Assembly (NCBI RefSeq): GCF_013416775.1 | Contig: NZ_SZVI01000013.1 | Coordinates: 558,001 to 622,000, forward strand | Reading direction: 5' to 3' | DNA: 64,000 nucleotides | From: Rhodoferax sp. BLA1 | GTDB taxonomy: Bacteria > Pseudomonadota > Gammaproteobacteria > Burkholderiales > Burkholderiaceae_C | In this document: positions 29,693-38,713 of the stretch, one piece after another | Numbering within the stretch: position 1 is the stretch's first letter | Layout: every line of letters starts with the position of its first letter | The notes under the pieces: generated by a model | The model's database searches: none | What the model saw: the letters and a program-made list of their open reading frames with translations, nothing else | Told to the model about the DNA's origin: nothing | Made by a program: the position numbers and the translations under genes

Positions 29693-31992
29693 CTGGCCGT
29701 GAGAGGGCCAGACGTGCCACGCTCAGACGCTGGGCCAGCCGTGCATCTGCATCTTTTTTGATAGCTGGCTGTACTTTTTCTGCCTGGGCTAGCACTAGTT
29801 TTAACGATGTCAAAGCAGCCTGGAAGCCGTCTGACACGCAGATCCTTGACCGCCATGGTCAACTGCTGCAGCGTGTGCGCACAGACGCGAGCGTGCGCCG
29901 TGGTCAATGGCTAGCGCTGGCTGACATCTCGCCGGCCATGCGCAGCGCGCTGGTGCTGTCAGAAGACAAACGTTTTTATGAACACAGCGGTGTGGACTGG
30001 CAAGCCGTGTCGGCCGCCGCCTGGGCCAATCTGTGGAACACCAAAACACGCGGTGCCTCCACCCTCACCATGCAGCTCGCGGGTTTGCTGGACGATGACC
30101 TCAAGCGCGGTTCTGGCGGGCGCAGTGTGCTTCAGAAAGTGCATCAAACCGTGTCCGCCCAGTGGCTGGAGCGGCGTTGGCGCAAAGACCAAATTCTGGA
30201 GGCCTATCTGAATCTGGTGCCGCTCAAGGGTGAGTTGGTGGGTATCGACGCCCTGAGCCAGACCTTGTTTGGCAAAGCCGCGCACGGTTTGGATGAGCGT
30301 GAGGCCGCCGTGGCAACCGCGCTGGTGCGTGCGCCCAATGCCGCCCCTAAGCTGGTGGCGCAACGCGCTTGTGGGGTATTAAAAGCTTTGCACAACCGCA
30401 ATGCACCCGCCTCTTGCGACGCACTGGAGATGTTCACCACGGGCGCCCTGCAACGACGCGACTATGGCGCCAGCGAAGGTGTTGCGCCGCACGCTGCACG
30501 CCAGGTGCTGCGCGACGCCGTGGGCCAAGCCGCACCGACCCGCATCACCACCAGCTTGTCTGCCCCGCTGCAACGTTTTGCCGTGCAAACGCTACAACAA
30601 CATTTGCGCGAACTTGTCAGCCGCCATGTGGAGGACGGCGCGTTAGTGGTGCTGGACAACGCCACCGGCCAGGTGCTGGCCTGGGTGGGCTCGTCGGGCG
30701 AGTTAAGCAACGCCGCCGAGGTTGATGGTGTCACCGCGCTGCGCCAGCCCGGCAGCACCCTCAAACCGTTTTTGTACGCGCAAGCCATGGCCGAGCGGCG
30801 CATCACTGCGGCCACCCTGCTGGAAGACTCGGCCGCCCAAATCCAGACCACCAGCGGGCTCTACATTCCGCAAAACTACGACCACCAGTTCAAAGGTTGG
30901 GTGTCAGCACGCACCGCGCTGGGTGCGTCGCTGAACGTGCCCGCCGTGCGCACGCTGGTCATGGTGTCGCCCGACGCCTTTCACAAACAGCTGGTCGGGC
31001 TTGGCCTGCCTTTGAAGGAAAGTGGCGACTACTACGGCTACAGCCTGGCGCTCGGCAGTGCCGAGGTGTCGCTGCTGGCACTGAGCAACGCCTACCGTGC
31101 GCTGGCTAATGGCGGGCGCACCAGTGCAACGACTCTAATGCTGGGCGCAAAACCGACCATGCGCGCGGCGCTGGACCCACGCGCTGCCTTCATCGTGGGC
31201 GACATCTTGAGCGACCCAATGGCACGCGCGCGCACGTTTGGCGCCGACAGCATCCTGGCCACGCGCTTCTGGAGTGCCGTCAAAACAGGCACCAGCAAAG
31301 ACATGCGCGACAACTGGGCACTGGGTTATTCACAACACTACACGGTGGGCGTGTGGGTGGGCAACGCCAGCGGCGCACCGATGTGGGATGTGAGCGGCAC
31401 CAGCGGCGCGGCGCCCATCTGGGCTGCGGTGATGCATTACCTGCACCAAAGCCAGCCCAGCCACGCGCCCAGACCACCGGCGGGTGTGGTGCAAGTGCCG
31501 GTGCAGTTTGCAGAACCCAATGCCAACCCCCACAACACTTTGCCGCTGGAGGCAAAGCGGTCGGAGTGGTTTATTCAAGGCACACAACAAACCCACTTCG
31601 CTATTGATAACGAAGCTACTAACCCATATAAAACATGGGCTAAAAGCCAAAAAGGCTTGAAATCTGCCGACCACCCCGGCGCCCGCATCACCACCCCCAC
31701 CAACGGCACCATCGTCGCGCTGGACCCTGATATTCCACCCAGCCACCAACGCATCACTTTCAAGGCCACGGGTAGCGGGGGACGCTGGCTGGTGGATGGC
31801 AAGGTGTTCGCCACCGGCACCTCTGCGCAGTGGCTGCCTTGGCCCGGTAGACACGTGGTGCAGATCACAGATGCCAGGGGTTGCGTTCTTGACAACATCC
31901 AGCTGGAGGTGCGCGGCGCGGGTGTGGTGAATACACCCGATACCCGCACCAAGCCGCGACCTCGGGCCGCAGCCCGTGCGTGCGTGTTTTGA
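29689..31992 (+). CDS. pbpC: Penicillin-binding protein 1C
   Basis: 767 residues. N-terminal hydrophobic segment (about 18-35); GT51 glycosyltransferase domain with catalytic Glu92 in SEDKRFYEH and STLTMQL; transpeptidase domain with S356-TLK359, an SLN triad and K532-TGTS; and a C-terminal BiPBP_C domain with GARITTPTNGTIVALDPDIP. It polymerises and crosslinks peptidoglycan in the periplasm. It is coupled by a 4-base overlap to the A2M gene, as in E. coli yfhM-pbpC. Two repeat copies lie in it, one in the anchor region and one before the C-terminal domain. Confidence 0.94.
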   Translation: MTGRERARRATLRRWASRASASFLIAGCTFSAWASTSFNDVKAAWKPSDTQILDRHGQLLQRVRTDASVRRGQWLALADISPAMRSALVLSEDKRFYEHSGVDWQAVSAAAWANLWNTKTRGASTLTMQLAGLLDDDLKRGSGGRSVLQKVHQTVSAQWLERRWRKDQILEAYLNLVPLKGELVGIDALSQTLFGKAAHGLDEREAAVATALVRAPNAAPKLVAQRACGVLKALHNRNAPASCDALEMFTTGALQRRDYGASEGVAPHAARQVLRDAVGQAAPTRITTSLSAPLQRFAVQTLQQHLRELVSRHVEDGALVVLDNATGQVLAWVGSSGELSNAAEVDGVTALRQPGSTLKPFLYAQAMAERRITAATLLEDSAAQIQTTSGLYIPQNYDHQFKGWVSARTALGASLNVPAVRTLVMVSPDAFHKQLVGLGLPLKESGDYYGYSLALGSAEVSLLALSNAYRALANGGRTSATTLMLGAKPTMRAALDPRAAFIVGDILSDPMARARTFGADSILATRFWSAVKTGTSKDMRDNWALGYSQHYTVGVWVGNASGAPMWDVSGTSGAAPIWAAVMHYLHQSQPSHAPRPPAGVVQVPVQFAEPNANPHNTLPLEAKRSEWFIQGTQQTHFAIDNEATNPYKTWAKSQKGLKSADHPGARITTPTNGTIVALDPDIPPSHQRITFKATGSGGRWLVDGKVFATGTSAQWLPWPGRHVVQITDARGCVLDNIQLEVRGAGVVNTPDTRTKPRPRAAARACVF
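29754..29805 (+). repeat. Probable dispersed repeat copy in the pbpC anchor region
   Basis: TTTTTTGATAGCTGGCTGTA, then CTTTTTCTGCCTGGGCTAGC and ACTAGTTTTAAC. The GATAGCT and GGGCTAG blocks fit the family, while the rest is diverged. It encodes part of the membrane anchor and the residues after it. Confidence 0.5.
31599..31663 (+). repeat. Dispersed repeat copy inside pbpC before the C-terminal domain
   Basis: CGCTATTGATAACGAAGCTA, then CTAACCCATATAAAACATGGGCTAAAAGCC and AAAAAGGCTTG. It is a long, well-preserved copy with the 3' AAAAAGGCTTG tail seen at 41050. It is in frame and fills the linker between the transpeptidase and BiPBP_C domains. Confidence 0.8.
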
Positions 31993-32007
31993 TGAAACGG
32001 GCTTGAC

Positions 32008-33213
32008 TCAGCGCAACACACTCACAAAGGTCGCGGCAATGATGGCGCTGGTGATGACCCCGCTGATGTTGGCACCCAGCGCCTGCGGCAGGATGATGGC
32101 CGAGGGATTGGCTTGTGAAGCAATCTTCTGCACCACCTTGGCGGTGGTCGGCACACAACTCACCCCGGCAATGCCGATGATCGGGTTGAATTTTTTGCCG
32201 GTGGCAAAGTACAGGATGTAGCCGCCCGCCAAACCACCCAGGGCAGAAATCAGCAGCGCCAGCATACCCAGCAACAGCAGCTTGAGCACCACCGGGTCGA
32301 GCAAGGTGCTGGCTTCACACAACACCCCCAGGGTCAGGCCCAGGAAGAATGTGGCGCCGTACAAAAAGGTTTCACCCAACAGTTTGGTGAAGGACTCGAG
32401 CCCGCTTTCACGCACTGCCACCCCCACAAACAGCGAGAAAAACAACGGCGCGGCCACCGGAAACAGCAGGCACAGCAGGGTGCAGACCACCACCGCAAAA
32501 ACCATTTTTTGGGATCGGCTGATCTTGGGCCCGAGGTCGGCAGACATGTTGATGCCACGAATGTGCTCAGGCACCAGCCACTTGATCAAATACGGGTAGA
32601 CACCGTAGGTAAGGCCAAGGTAGAGGTAACCCACCACGGTGATCGGCACAAACAGGTCTTTGGCCAGAATCAGCGAGGTGAACAGCACCATCGGCCCGTC
32701 CGCACCACCAATCGTTGCCACCGACGCCGCCTGACCCGGCGCCATGCCCAGGGCGATGGCGATAGGAAACACGGCAATCGTGCCCAACTCGGCAAACAAC
32801 GCGATGAACATGCTCTGGAAGGGGCGTGCCATCACATACCCCACGTCCAGCAGCACACCGATGCCCATGAACACAAAACAGGCGATCAGACCGTTGCTGA
32901 AGGTCAGGGTGTAGATCGGTTGCAGCCAGTTGATCTGCAGGATGTTGACCAGGTCGGTCGGGTTCGACATCAATGGGTCAATGAACAGCGTGCCAGCTTT
33001 GCCGCTGTCGAGAAACATGACGCCCGCATTGATGGCCGACATGCCCAAGCCCATCGGAATCATCAACAAGGGCTCCAGCACCTGGCGTGACCCCAGATAA
33101 ATCAGCAAGAAGCCCAGCAACATCAAGAAGATGCGCCCATACATGATGGACGGGTCCGCTGCGACCAGGGTCGCAATGCCCTGGAACAGATCGAGAAAAC
33201 TCAAATTTTCCAT
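32008..33213 (-). CDS. Na+-translocating decarboxylase beta subunit (OadB/MmdB type)
   Basis: 401 residues, strongly hydrophobic with about ten membrane helices. It has family segments GGADGPMVLFTS, GIAGVSCVPTTAKVVQ and LPQALGANISGVI. The beta subunit decarboxylates carboxybiotin and pumps Na+ outward. It is the last gene of the minus-strand set carboxyltransferase, small membrane subunit, biotin carrier, beta. Its 3' end is 15 bases from the convergent pbpC stop. Confidence 0.93.
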   Translation of the reverse strand: MENLSFLDLFQGIATLVAADPSIMYGRIFLMLLGFLLIYLGSRQVLEPLLMIPMGLGMSAINAGVMFLDSGKAGTLFIDPLMSNPTDLVNILQINWLQPIYTLTFSNGLIACFVFMGIGVLLDVGYVMARPFQSMFIALFAELGTIAVFPIAIALGMAPGQAASVATIGGADGPMVLFTSLILAKDLFVPITVVGYLYLGLTYGVYPYLIKWLVPEHIRGINMSADLGPKISRSQKMVFAVVVCTLLCLLFPVAAPLFFSLFVGVAVRESGLESFTKLLGETFLYGATFFLGLTLGVLCEASTLLDPVVLKLLLLGMLALLISALGGLAGGYILYFATGKKFNPIIGIAGVSCVPTTAKVVQKIASQANPSAIILPQALGANISGVITSAIIAATFVSVLR

Positions 33214-33238
33214 GGCGTGTGACTCAGGCCTTGCGAGA

Positions 33239-33637
33239 TTACTGGATGGTCAGCACAGGCTGACCACCTTCCACCGCGTCGCCCGCAGCCACCAGAACCC
33301 GCGTCACGGTGCCAGCGCGGCTGGCCAGCAGATGGTTCTTCATCTTCATGGCTTCCAGCACCAGCAAACTCTCACCCACGGCCACCGTTTGGCCCACCTT
33401 GACATTGACCTGGACAATCACCCCACCCATCTGGGCCACCTCGTCGCCAGCGCCAGCCGACGCAGCCGCCACGCTGGGCGTGCGGCTGGGCGCAGCAGCA
33501 GCCACACCGCCGGCCACCGGTTCTGTTGGCTGGGCCGATAACGCGGGTGCGGTCGAGGGCGCGGCGCCCGGGGTGAGTTCCAGAACCGCCACATCGTATT
33601 CGCGGCCATTCACAGTTACTTTGAACAATCGGGTCAT
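33239..33637 (-). CDS. Biotin carrier subunit of the Na+-pumping decarboxylase
   Basis: 132 residues. A short N-terminal strand region, an Ala/Pro-rich flexible linker (about 22-65), then a biotinyl domain with EAMKM and the biotin Lys98. It shuttles carboxybiotin from the carboxyltransferase to the membrane beta subunit. The start is the ATG at 33637. It lies 25 bases before the beta subunit gene. Confidence 0.92.
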   Translation of the reverse strand: MTRLFKVTVNGREYDVAVLELTPGAAPSTAPALSAQPTEPVAGGVAAAAPSRTPSVAAASAGAGDEVAQMGGVIVQVNVKVGQTVAVGESLLVLEAMKMKNHLLASRAGTVTRVLVAAGDAVEGGQPVLTIQ

Positions 33638-33651
33638 GGTGATTTCCTGCC

Positions 33652-33978
33652 TTAATGTTGAGGCCGCTGCAACACGGCATGGGATGTATGTTGTGCCGCC
33701 CGACCGTGGCTGGACCAAGTCCGATGGGTCGGCGAAATATGCAAAATGTGGTGCGCACCTATCGCCGCGAAGATGGCTGCCGACAAGGCTGCGACATCCT
33801 CTTCGGGGATACCTTCGGCCACCGGGCAGACCTCACCCTGAGGCACCGTCTTGGACGCAGTGATGCGTTCTAACCGACCTGTGACAGACACCATCACCTT
33901 GATCAACACCGCCACCAGCATCGCGATGACGATGGCGATGCCGTAGACCTGCAGTGCAAATAAAACGGGCTGATTCAT
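33652..33978 (-). CDS. Small membrane subunit (OadG/MmdD type) of the decarboxylase
   Basis: 108 residues. One transmembrane helix near the N-terminus (VYGIAIVIAMLVAVLIKVMV), then a charged segment and a C-terminal part with AALSAAIFAAIGAHHI, as in OadG-family subunits that hold the complex together. It lies between the carboxyltransferase and biotin-carrier genes, the delta position of methylmalonyl-CoA decarboxylase operons. Confidence 0.85.
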   Translation of the reverse strand: MNQPVLFALQVYGIAIVIAMLVAVLIKVMVSVTGRLERITASKTVPQGEVCPVAEGIPEEDVAALSAAIFAAIGAHHILHISPTHRTWSSHGRAAQHTSHAVLQRPQH

Positions 33979-34002
33979 CGTGAAACTTCTTGTGGTGAAG
34001 GT

Positions 34003-35556
34003 TTACAGCGGCATGTTGCCGTGTTTTTTGCCCGGGCGCAGTTCGCGTTTACCCAGCGTCTTGCGCAAGGCCAGCGCCAAGGTCCAGCGGGTGTCAGCCG
34101 GGTCAATCACATCGGTGATGTAGAAGTTGGACGCGGCGGCATAAGGCGAGGCAAACTCATCGCGGTACTGCTGGGTCAGTTCCACCGCCTTGGCCTTGGG
34201 GTCGGCGGCTTCCTTGAGTTCCTTGCGGTACAAAATCTTGACGGCGGCCTCTGCCCCCATCACCGCAATTTCTGCCGACGGCCAGGCGTAGACCATGTCG
34301 GCCCGCATTTCCTGGCTGCACATCGCCAGATAAGAGCCACCGTAGGACTTGCGCAAGATGACCGTGAGTTTGGGCACGGTGGCCGATGCAAACGCATGCA
34401 ACATCTTGGCACCATGGCGGATGATGCCTCCGCGCTCCTCATCCACACCAGGCAGGAAGCCGGGCACATCCACCAGCGTGACCAGCGGAATGTTGTAGAC
34501 ATTGCAGGTGCGCACAAAACGCGCAATCTTGTCGGCAGCGTCCATGTCCAGAGCGCCAGCCATCACCATCGGGTTGTTGGCCACGATGCCCACCACCGCG
34601 CCAGAAATGCGTGCAAACCCAACTACCACATTGCGGGCGAAGTTGGCATGCACTTCGAGCATCTCACCGCGGTCCACCAGCCGGCGAATGACCGCATGGA
34701 TGTCCAGGGGCTCCGATGAGTCGGAGGGAATCAGCTCGGCCATGCCAAGGTCGGCCTGTTCCTCAATCGGCACCGACAGGTCATGCGGCGGCTCTTCGGT
34801 GTTGTTGGAGGGCAGGTAGGACAGCAGATTTTTGACCAGGGCAATCGCGTGCTGGTCGTCTTCGGCAATGAAATGCACATTGCCGCTGACCGACGCATGC
34901 ATCTCGGCACTGCCCACCTCGTCCATGGTGGTGGTGCGCCCGGTCACGGCCTTGATGACCTCGGGGCCGGTCAGGAACATGTAGGCGTTGTGCCGCGCCA
35001 TGATGACAAAGTCCATCAAGGCGGGTGAATAGGCCGCACCACCCGCGCAGGGGCCCAGCACCACGGCAATTTGCGGCACCACACCCGAGAGCGCCACGTT
35101 GTAATAAAACACGTCGCCATACCCCGACAAGGCATCCACACCTTCTTGAATCCGAGCGCCGCCCGAGTCTTTGAACGCGACCATCGGCACACCCACACGC
35201 AAGGCATGGCGCATCAGGCGCACAATTTTGCGGGCCTGCATTTTGCCCATGGTGCCTGCCAGCACCTGGAAATCCTGGCTGAACGCCGCGACCTGCATGT
35301 TGCCCACATAACCGGTGCCGGTGATGACACCGTCGGTCGGCAACTCACGGCCTGCCATGCCAAATGACACCGCGTTGTGGTGGGCATGCATGCCCATTTC
35401 CTGGAAGCTGCCCTGGATGAACAGGTTCTCCACCCGTTCGCGCGCCGACAACATGCCTTTGGCATGTAAAGCAGCCAGCTTCTCCGGGTTGATGTGGTCG
35501 GTGATCTTCGCGCGCCGATCGCGCAAGGTGTTCATGGCTTCAATCGGTAGGGTCAT
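34003..35556 (-). CDS. mmdA: Acyl-CoA carboxyltransferase alpha subunit (methylmalonyl-CoA decarboxylase MmdA type)
   Basis: 517 residues, two crotonase-like halves of the propionyl-CoA carboxylase beta family: FKDSGGARIQEGVDAL, GPCAGGAAYSPAL (oxyanion hole) and VDVPGFLPGVDEERGGIIRHGAK. With the biotin, small and beta subunits following it, this is a Na+-pumping decarboxylase rather than a biosynthetic carboxylase. Methylmalonyl-CoA is the best-supported substrate by family; malonyl- or glutaconyl-CoA cannot be ruled out. A palindrome and an FNR-like site lie in the upstream 200 bases. Confidence 0.88.
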   Translation of the reverse strand: MTLPIEAMNTLRDRRAKITDHINPEKLAALHAKGMLSARERVENLFIQGSFQEMGMHAHHNAVSFGMAGRELPTDGVITGTGYVGNMQVAAFSQDFQVLAGTMGKMQARKIVRLMRHALRVGVPMVAFKDSGGARIQEGVDALSGYGDVFYYNVALSGVVPQIAVVLGPCAGGAAYSPALMDFVIMARHNAYMFLTGPEVIKAVTGRTTTMDEVGSAEMHASVSGNVHFIAEDDQHAIALVKNLLSYLPSNNTEEPPHDLSVPIEEQADLGMAELIPSDSSEPLDIHAVIRRLVDRGEMLEVHANFARNVVVGFARISGAVVGIVANNPMVMAGALDMDAADKIARFVRTCNVYNIPLVTLVDVPGFLPGVDEERGGIIRHGAKMLHAFASATVPKLTVILRKSYGGSYLAMCSQEMRADMVYAWPSAEIAVMGAEAAVKILYRKELKEAADPKAKAVELTQQYRDEFASPYAAASNFYITDVIDPADTRWTLALALRKTLGKRELRPGKKHGNMPL

Positions 35557-35612
35557 CGTAGTTCCCGTCTATGTGGCTGTGTGTCATGCGGCACCAATAC
35601 ACTGAGGCGTCA

Positions 35613-35629
35613 AAATCAGGTTCTGATTT
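35613..35629. promoter_or_regulatory. Perfect 17-base palindrome upstream of mmdA
   Basis: AAATCAG-GTT-CTGATTT, 57 bases upstream of the mmdA start in the 197-base divergent gap. Its size and symmetry suggest a repressor or activator site; I cannot name the regulator. Confidence 0.5.
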
Positions 35630-35697
35630 CACGCTGTGTTTTGTTGCTGTTCAGTATATCCCTCAGCCACAATCATTAATTATTCATTAACAAAGCA

Positions 35698-35711
35698 TTG
35701 ACTTTGATCAT
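35698..35711. promoter_or_regulatory. FNR-like site between mmdA and the DUF218 gene
   Basis: TTGAC-TTTG-ATCAT matches the FNR/Anr consensus TTGAT-N4-ATCAA at 8 of 10 positions. It is 42 bases before the DUF218 start and 142 before mmdA. Suggestive only. Confidence 0.3.
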
Positions 35712-35753
35712 GCTTTTTTGTTCTAACGTGTTCAAACACACACCTCTAACCCA

Positions 35754-36524
35754 ATGTTCCTGGCTGCCAAATTGCTGAGTTTCCTGACCCAACCGCTGGC
35801 TTGGGTAGCAGCCCTGCTGCTGGTTGGTCTGTTGTTGATCAACGCCCGACCCCGCTGGGCCAAACGTTTGTGCGCCATCGCATTGGGCTTGCTGATGCTG
35901 CTGGGTTGGGAGCCTTTGCCTGACGCTGTCTTGCGCTCACTCGAGACGCAGTACCCCGCCGTCACTCCCAACACAACGGGTTCAACCTATGTGGGTGTGA
36001 TTGTTCTGGGCGGCGCCCTGGAGCCCGCGTATGTCTGGACCGCACCGCAGCAAAGCGCATTGAACAGCGCCGCCGAACGCATGACGGAGGTGATCCCTCT
36101 GCTGCGCCAGCAACCTCAGTTGACCGTGCTGTTCACCGGCGGCGAAGGTGAGCTGTTTGCCAATGGCCTGTCGGAAGCCGAGCGCGCCAGCCGGTTCTTC
36201 CTGGGCCAAGGGCTGCCCTCCAGCCAACTGCTGCTGGAGTCTGCCTCGCGCACCACTTATGAAAACGCGGTGTTGAGCCGCCAACTCCCGGGGGTGGATG
36301 CCACGCAACCCTGGCTGCTGCTGACCTCGGCATTCCACATGCCACGTGCCATGGCAGCGTTTCGCCGCGCGGGTTGGAACGTCTCGGCGTATCCGGTGGA
36401 CTTTCGCAGTGGTGTCAGCACACCCTGGTCACAGTATTCGATGGATCAGGGGGTGGCGAAATGGCGCCTGGCCCTGCATGAACTGTTAGGCCAACTGGCC
36501 TACCGCCTGGCGGGCCGCGCCTGA
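35754..36524 (+). CDS. DUF218 / YdcF-ElyC-like membrane protein
   Basis: 256 residues. Two N-terminal helices (about 12-30 and 37-50), then a DUF218 domain with VIVLGGALEPA, FTGGEGE, SRTTYENAVLSRQ and LLTSAFHMPRAMAAFRRAG. ElyC of this family affects envelope and undecaprenyl-phosphate metabolism; this member's role is not known. The final Trp-rich amphipathic tail resembles ElyC. It is convergent with the CNNM-type gene, 11 bases apart. Confidence 0.87.
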   Translation: MFLAAKLLSFLTQPLAWVAALLLVGLLLINARPRWAKRLCAIALGLLMLLGWEPLPDAVLRSLETQYPAVTPNTTGSTYVGVIVLGGALEPAYVWTAPQQSALNSAAERMTEVIPLLRQQPQLTVLFTGGEGELFANGLSEAERASRFFLGQGLPSSQLLLESASRTTYENAVLSRQLPGVDATQPWLLLTSAFHMPRAMAAFRRAGWNVSAYPVDFRSGVSTPWSQYSMDQGVAKWRLALHELLGQLAYRLAGRA

Positions 36525-36535
36525 CACCGGGCCAC

Positions 36536-37834
36536 TTACTCTGCGCTGGGCAACAGACTGGCCAGCACCTTGTCAATGCGTTTGCCATCCAGGTCGATCA
36601 CCTCAAACGACCAGTTGTCACACACAATTTTTTCGCCGATGGATGGCAAATGGCCACTCACGGCCATCAACAAACCCGCCACGGTGTTGTAACGACCCCG
36701 GTCCTCGTCAGGCAGGTCATCAATGTCAAGCCGGGCCTTGAGTTCATTGATGGGCATCATGCCGTCGAGCAACCAGCTGCCGTCCTCCCGCTGAGTCGCC
36801 CAGGCGTCGGCCTGTAGACCGGGTTGTAGCTCACCGGTGATGGCTTCGAGCAGGTCGTAAGGCGTCAGCAGCCCCTGCACCACACCGTACTCGTCCACCA
36901 CCAGCACCAGGCGCCCCACCTTGGCGCGAAACTGCTCCAGCAAGGCCATACCGCTGAGCGTCTCAGGCACAAACACCGCAGGCGTGACATAGTCTGCCAG
37001 CGTGCCCGGGCTGTTGACGCCCAGTTCAAGCAAGTGCGCTACGCTGATCTTGCCGATGACATCGTCCAGGGAGCCCCGGCACACCGGGTACCAGGAGTGC
37101 GACTTTTCTGCACCATCAACACCCACTTTCTGCAGACTCAAGGCCACCGTCATGCTGGCGTCGAGCCAGTCGACCTCTGCACTGGGCACCATCAGCGAGG
37201 TCAGGGGCCGGTCGTCCAGGCTGAACACGTTTTGCACCATCTGGTGCTCGTGTTCTTCGATCACACCGGCATCCACCCCCTCTTCCAGACTGGCGGTGAT
37301 TTCCTCTTCGGTCATGGCGCGCGAGGTATTGGTGTCAATGCGCAGCAGCCGCAGAACAGCAGCGGTCGACCCCGACAGCAATTTCACAAACGGCCCCGCC
37401 GCCCGTGCCAGCCACAACATCGGCCGAGCCACCCAGCGTGACACCAGCTCCGGGTAAAGCTGGCCGATGCGCTTGGGCACCAGTTCCCCAAAAATGATGG
37501 TGGTGAAGGTGATCAGTGTCACCACCAGCGCGGTGGCCGACAGGGCTGCCGCTTTCTCCGCCACACCCAACGACTGCAACCAATGCGCCAGCCCCTGGCT
37601 GAAAGCAGCCTCACCCACAATGCCGTTGAGCACACCAATCGAAGTGATGCCCACCTGTACGGTGGAGAGAAATTGGTTGGGGTTGGCCAGCAGCGTCAGC
37701 GAGGCCTGTGCGCCCTTGTCCCCCCCTTCAGCCATGGCGTTCAGGCGCGATTTGCGGCTCGCGGCCAGGGCCAGCTCGGACATGGCAAACACACCATTGA
37801 GCAGGGTCAGAAAAACTATCAGCAAAAATTCCAT
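36536..37834 (-). CDS. CNNM/CorC-type membrane protein (hemolysin family)
   Basis: 432 residues. DUF21 membrane domain with four helices in the first 170 residues (MEFLLIVFLTLLNGVFAMSE, IFGELVPKRIG), a CBS-pair region (about 205-335; MVPSAEVDWLDA, LVLVVDEYGVVQGLLT) and a C-terminal CorC_HlyC domain. Such proteins are linked to Mg2+/Co2+ efflux. The start is the ATG at 37834, giving the canonical MEFLL beginning. It is divergent from apaH, 24 bases apart. Confidence 0.9.
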   Translation of the reverse strand: MEFLLIVFLTLLNGVFAMSELALAASRKSRLNAMAEGGDKGAQASLTLLANPNQFLSTVQVGITSIGVLNGIVGEAAFSQGLAHWLQSLGVAEKAAALSATALVVTLITFTTIIFGELVPKRIGQLYPELVSRWVARPMLWLARAAGPFVKLLSGSTAAVLRLLRIDTNTSRAMTEEEITASLEEGVDAGVIEEHEHQMVQNVFSLDDRPLTSLMVPSAEVDWLDASMTVALSLQKVGVDGAEKSHSWYPVCRGSLDDVIGKISVAHLLELGVNSPGTLADYVTPAVFVPETLSGMALLEQFRAKVGRLVLVVDEYGVVQGLLTPYDLLEAITGELQPGLQADAWATQREDGSWLLDGMMPINELKARLDIDDLPDEDRGRYNTVAGLLMAVSGHLPSIGEKIVCDNWSFEVIDLDGKRIDKVLASLLPSAE

Positions 37835-37858
37835 GCGGTACAAACGACAATCAAGACC

Positions 37859-38707
37859 ATGGCACTTTACCTGATTGGTGATGTGCAGGGCTGCGATGGC
37901 GCTCTGCAACACCTGCTCGACACCATTTCTTTCTCACCCAGCCGCGACACGATCTACCTTCTGGGCGACCTGGTCAACCGGGGGCCGGACTCTGCTGGCG
38001 TGTTGCGCCGACTGATGGCTTACGGCCAGTCTGCGCAGTGCATTCTGGGCAACCACGACCTGCATCTGCTAGCTGCGACACACGGCGCCCGCAAACCGGG
38101 GCGCAAGGACACCCTGGAGGGGGTGCTCAACGCACCAGACCGGACCGCACTGCTTGACTGGCTGCGCCAGCAGCGCCTGGCGATCCATCTACAGCACCAA
38201 GGTTCAGAGTATTTGATGGTTCACGCCGGTGTCCTGCCTGGCTGGAGTGCTACAAAAACCATGGCATTGGCGAGCGAGGTGGAAAGTGTGTTGCGCAGCG
38301 CTGGGCTGCCAGAATTCCTGCACCAAATGTATGGCAACACACCCGCTGGCTGGAGCGATTCACTGAGCGGTGTGGATAGGCTGCGTGTCATCGTCAACGC
38401 GTTGACACGGCTGCGTTTTTGTACGCCACAGGGCGAGATGGAGTTCTCTGTCACCGACGGCCCGGCTGCGGCGCCAGCCGGTTACCTGCCCTGGTTTGAG
38501 GTGCCGGGCCGCCAGACCGCCGATGTGTGTGTGGCGTTTGGCCACTGGTCCACCCTGGGCTGGCTGGGCCGCACCGATGTGTTGTCACTGGACACCGGCT
38601 GTGTCTGGGGTGGTGCTCTCAGCGCCCTCAAGCTCGGCGAGAGCCGTCAGGCCGCCCATGAACTGATCCAGGTGTCTTGCCCGCAAGCGCAACGCCCCGG
38701 AGACTGA
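37859..38707 (+). CDS. apaH: Diadenosine tetraphosphatase (symmetrical)
   Basis: 282 residues. Calcineurin-like phosphoesterase motifs IGDVQGC, LGDLVNRGPDS and LGNHDLHLLA at the N-terminus, MVHAGVLPGW later. It hydrolyses Ap4A to two ADP. The ATG at 37859 is chosen over a much longer open frame that only reflects codon bias opposite the CNNM gene. Its 3' end is 6 bases from the convergent rhlE gene. Confidence 0.95.
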   Translation: MALYLIGDVQGCDGALQHLLDTISFSPSRDTIYLLGDLVNRGPDSAGVLRRLMAYGQSAQCILGNHDLHLLAATHGARKPGRKDTLEGVLNAPDRTALLDWLRQQRLAIHLQHQGSEYLMVHAGVLPGWSATKTMALASEVESVLRSAGLPEFLHQMYGNTPAGWSDSLSGVDRLRVIVNALTRLRFCTPQGEMEFSVTDGPAAAPAGYLPWFEVPGRQTADVCVAFGHWSTLGWLGRTDVLSLDTGCVWGGALSALKLGESRQAAHELIQVSCPQAQRPGD

Positions 38708-38713
38708 ACCCGG

